From: Oscillospiraceae bacterium
GTDB lineage: Bacteria; Bacillota; Clostridia; Oscillospirales; Oscillospiraceae
Length of the DNA: 7,087 nt
Direction of reading: 5' to 3'
NCBI GenBank assembly: GCA_902783825.1
Contig: CACZSJ010000069.1
Coordinates: forward strand, 1 to 7,087
In this document: positions 5,087 to 7,087 of the stretch, one piece after another
Layout of the letters: each line of letters begins with the position of its first letter
Position numbering within the stretch: position 1 is the stretch's first letter
The notes under the pieces: generated by a model
The model's database searches: none
Seen by the model: only the letters and a program-made list of their open reading frames with translations
Told to the model about the DNA's origin: nothing
Program-made: the position numbers and the translations under genes

Positions 5087-5907
5087 TGGAAACAAATGTG
5101 AAGCTGGCCATCTGCCAGCTCCGAACGGAATTGAACCGGGCGGAAACCATGATGAAAGCCGAGCGCATGGTGCGGGAAGCGGCGGACAAGGGCGCCGGAA
5201 TCGTGGTGCTGCCGGAAATGTACAACACGCCTTATTCTCCCCGATATTTCCGGGAGGCGGCGGCCCTGGGGCATGAGGAAAGCGTCCGGGCCATGTCGGA
5301 CTGGGCAAGAACCAACGGCGTGCTGCTGGTGGGCGGCTCTGTGCCGGAGGTGGAAGAGGGCAGGATGTACAACACCTGCTTCATCTTTGATGAGACAGGG
5401 CGGCAGATCGCCAGGCACCGGAAAGTGCATCTGTTTGAGATCGACCTGCCGAACATGCGCTTTTCGGAAAAGAGAAACTTCAGCGAGGGTCGGGAAATCA
5501 CCACCTTTGAAACCCGCTACGGGATCATGGGGGCGGCGGTGTGTTTCGATGTGCGTTTTCCGGAGCTGTTTCGCGCCATGGCGGTACGTGGAGCGAAGAT
5601 CATCTTCCTGCCCGCCCAGTTTAATATGAGTACAGGGCCAACACACTGGCAGATGGCGATCCGTTCCCGGGCGGTAGATAACGAGCTGTTTGTGGTGGCG
5701 GCCTCGGCGGCGCGTTATGAGGATTTTCATTATGTGTGCTGGGGGCATTCCCTGGTGGCGGATCCCTTTGGAACCGTGCTGTGCGAGGCGGACGAGACGG
5801 AGCAGATCCTTTACGCGGATATCGACCTGGAGCGGGTAGAACAGGTGCGCGCCCAATTTCCTACCTTTCTGCATCTGCGCCGGGACGTATACACGGTGGC
5901 GGAATGA
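5083..5907 (+). CDS. Carbon-nitrogen hydrolase, Nit2/omega-amidase-like
   Basis: A 274-residue cytosolic member of the nitrilase superfamily. The catalytic triad is intact: Glu45 in VVLPEMYNTPYSP, Lys114 in RHRKVHLFEIDLP and Cys154 in GAAVCFDVRFPELF. The stretches HLFEIDLP, FNMSTGPTHWQMAIRSRAVDN (about 184-204), YVCWGHSLVADPFG and the end in RRDVY closely follow the Nit2 pattern. Nit2 is an omega-amidase that hydrolyses alpha-ketoglutaramate and alpha-ketosuccinamate to the keto acid and ammonia. That substrate is inferred; a deaminated-glutathione amidase (Nit1-like) or other amidase remains possible. ATG 5083 overlaps the upstream stop in ATGA, with GGAG at 5074-5077; a second ATG at 5086 is equally well spaced and cannot be excluded. 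The next gene also overlaps its stop by ATGA. Confidence 0.92.
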   Translation: MMETNVKLAICQLRTELNRAETMMKAERMVREAADKGAGIVVLPEMYNTPYSPRYFREAAALGHEESVRAMSDWARTNGVLLVGGSVPEVEEGRMYNTCFIFDETGRQIARHRKVHLFEIDLPNMRFSEKRNFSEGREITTFETRYGIMGAAVCFDVRFPELFRAMAVRGAKIIFLPAQFNMSTGPTHWQMAIRSRAVDNELFVVAASAARYEDFHYVCWGHSLVADPFGTVLCEADETEQILYADIDLERVEQVRAQFPTFLHLRRDVYTVAE

Positions 5908-6482
5908 ACGCACTGCGTGAGGCCATTGCGGCCTATCTACCTTATAATCATCAGGAGATCCGGGACAAAGAAGTAATCCTGGCCTATTTGGACGCCAATG
6001 AAGACGCGTTCCTGCGCAGCAATCTGCTGGCGCACATGACGGCCTCAGCTTGGGTAGTCAATTCCAGGCGGGACAAGGTGCTGATGGTGTACCACAAGCT
6101 GTATGATTCCTGGTCTTGGACCGGCGGCCATGCGGACGGGGAGACGGATCTGCTGGCCGTGGCGCTGCGTGAGGTTCGGGAAGAGACCGGGGTGACGCAT
6201 GTTCGGCCTGTGCGGGAGGAGATCTATTCGCTGGAGGTACTGACGGTGGACGGCCATGAGAAGCACGGCGTCTATATACCCAGTCACCTGCACCTGAACG
6301 TGACCTATCTGCTGGAGGCGGACGAGCAGGACAGTCTGCATATCTGCCGGGAGGAAAACAGCGGCGTGGCCTGGTTCTCTTTGGAAGAGGCGCTGCGTGC
6401 CTCCACGGAGCCCTGGTTTGTTCAGCGTATATACAAAAAACTCAACGATAAATTGGCGGCCGTCTCGCTCGCAGACGGCTAA
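5904..6482 (+). CDS. Nudix hydrolase
   Basis: A 192-residue protein of the Nudix superfamily, which hydrolyses nucleoside diphosphates linked to another group. The Nudix box region is GGHADGETDLLAVALREVREETGV (about residues 74-97). The metal-binding core REVREETG is complete. The first conserved Glu of the classical G-x5-E-x7-REUxEExGU box falls on a Thr, with Glu one position earlier; I recall this GGHADG- variant in a subfamily common in Clostridia. An N-terminal extension of about 45 residues (LPYNHQEIRDKEVILAYLD...) precedes the Nudix domain and also fits that subfamily. The start is ATG 5904, overlapping the hydrolase stop in ATGA; upstream in-frame starts (to 5736) lie inside the hydrolase gene and are rejected. 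The substrate is unknown. Confidence 0.92.
   Translation: MNALREAIAAYLPYNHQEIRDKEVILAYLDANEDAFLRSNLLAHMTASAWVVNSRRDKVLMVYHKLYDSWSWTGGHADGETDLLAVALREVREETGVTHVRPVREEIYSLEVLTVDGHEKHGVYIPSHLHLNVTYLLEADEQDSLHICREENSGVAWFSLEEALRASTEPWFVQRIYKKLNDKLAAVSLADG
6459..6479 (+). other. Hairpin across the end of the Nudix gene
   Basis: GCCGTCT (6459-6465) pairs perfectly with AGACGGC (6473-6479) around a 7-nt loop, ending one base before the stop codon. No T-tract follows. It may be an mRNA 3'-end structure together with the larger hairpin 20 bp downstream, or simply coincidental. Confidence 0.35.
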
Positions 6483-6491
6483 GCCAGTGAG

Positions 6492-6536
6492 AAAACGACG
6501 AGCGCCCACCGAAATCCGGTGGGCGCTCGCCGTTGT
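6492..6536 (-). terminator. Shared terminator between the convergent Nudix and decarboxylase genes
   Basis: CGAGCGCCCACCG (6499-6511) pairs perfectly with CGGTGGGCGCTCG (6517-6529) around a 5-nt loop. After one mismatch, AACG (6494-6497) also pairs with CGTT (6531-6534). Read on the minus strand the stem is followed by a T-rich run (TTTTCTC), so it is best as a terminator for the decarboxylase subunit gene. On the plus strand only CGTTGT follows, so termination of the Nudix operon there may be weaker or rely on the stem alone. Confidence 0.8.
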
Positions 6537-6547
6537 ATGCAGGGCGT

Positions 6548-7087
6548 TTATCCGCCAAAGACGGCCAGCAGGAAGCCGGCGGCGACGGCGGAACCGATCA
6601 CGCCGGCCACATTGGGACCCATGGCGTGCATCAGCAGATAATTGGAGGGATTTGCCCGCTGTCCTTCTTTCTGAGATACCCGGGCGGCCATGGGGACGGC
6701 GGATACGCCGGCCGAGCCGATCAGCGGATTGATCTTTCCCCCGGTGAGTCGGTACATGAGCTTGCCCAGCAGCAGGCCGCCCAGGGTGGCAAACTCAAAG
6801 GCAACCAGGCCGAGGCAGATGATAAACAGGGTCTGGAAGGTGAGGAAGCGATGATAGACCGCGGTAGCGCCCACCGAGATGGACAGAAAGATGGTAACGG
6901 TATTCATCAGCGCATTCTGCGCCGCGTCGCTGAGCCGGTCGGTCAGGCCGCTTTCCTTGAACAGGTTGCCCAGCATCAGACAACCCAGCAGAGGCGCCAC
7001 CGAAGGGAGAAGCAGACACACGAAAACCGTGACGATAATGGGGAAGAGAATCTTCTGCTGCTTGGAGACCGGGCGCTGCTGCTCCAT
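6548..7087 (-). CDS. Na+-translocating decarboxylase beta subunit (OadB/GcdB/MmdB family), C-terminal part
   Basis: The last 179 residues of a membrane subunit that couples decarboxylation of oxaloacetate, glutaconyl-CoA or methylmalonyl-CoA to Na+ export. Visible features are PLLGCLMLGNLFKESG, membrane segments at about 13-38, 60-78, 84-108 and 155-177, and the family signature KINPLIGSAGVSAVPMAARVSQ. In fragment numbering Asn120, Gly124, Ser129 and Arg136 have the same spacing as the functionally important Asn373, Gly377, Ser382 and Arg389 of Klebsiella OadB. The end, NYLLMHAMGPNVAGVIGSAVAAGFLL, is equally typical. The gene is cut by the window edge: family members are about twice this length or more, so the Met at 7085-7087 is internal. 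The substrate class cannot be told from the beta subunit alone; the alpha-subunit gene lies outside. Confidence 0.95.
   Translation of the reverse strand: MEQQRPVSKQQKILFPIIVTVFVCLLLPSVAPLLGCLMLGNLFKESGLTDRLSDAAQNALMNTVTIFLSISVGATAVYHRFLTFQTLFIICLGLVAFEFATLGGLLLGKLMYRLTGGKINPLIGSAGVSAVPMAARVSQKEGQRANPSNYLLMHAMGPNVAGVIGSAVAAGFLLAVFGG

Noticed and set aside
5736..5903. N-terminal extension of the Nudix protein
   Set aside because: It lies wholly inside the Nit2-like gene in another frame; ATG 5904 forms a standard ATGA overlap and matches the family N-terminus.
1..7087. CRISPR array, insertion sequence, tRNA or rRNA, defence system
   Set aside because: No spaced direct repeats, transposase, terminal repeats, tRNA-like folds or recognised defence proteins were found on either strand.

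Overview
The window looks like chromosomal DNA from an anaerobic Gram-positive bacterium of the class Clostridia, probably a gut-type Lachnospiraceae or Oscillospiraceae relative. The grounds are strong AGGAGG-type ribosome binding sites, tightly packed genes, and families common there: a DUF2975/XRE pair, a DUF6442/XRE pair, and a sodium-pumping decarboxylase beta subunit. The genus cannot be fixed from the sequence alone.

Left part (1-1848): two small modules in tandem, each a small membrane protein followed by a short XRE/Cro-type regulator. The first (82-884) is a DUF2975 protein with a YozG-like regulator and is closed by a hairpin terminator at 1010-1063. The second (1320-1848) is a DUF6442-like protein with another XRE regulator. 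It sits behind a near-consensus promoter bracketed by two almost identical 20-bp palindromes, a clear sign of repression, probably autorepression. This module is visibly more A+T-rich than what follows.

Middle and right part (2110-6482): a compact same-strand run of five genes: mgtE (magnesium transporter/channel), an AEC-family transporter, a DUF1643 protein, a Nit2-like carbon-nitrogen hydrolase and a Nudix hydrolase. The last three overlap by ATGA, so they are translationally coupled. The hydrolases suggest a possible metabolite clean-up role, which is inference. Inside the DUF1643 gene lies a perfect inverted repeat with 18-bp arms and a 4-nt loop (4689-4728), the strongest unexplained structure in the window.

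Right edge (6548-7087, minus strand): the C-terminal part of a Na+-translocating decarboxylase beta subunit runs in from outside. It converges on the Nudix gene, with a shared GC-rich hairpin terminator between them. No tRNA, rRNA, CRISPR array, insertion sequence or defence system was seen. The genes are mostly recognisable families; the novelty lies in the regulatory and structural DNA around them.
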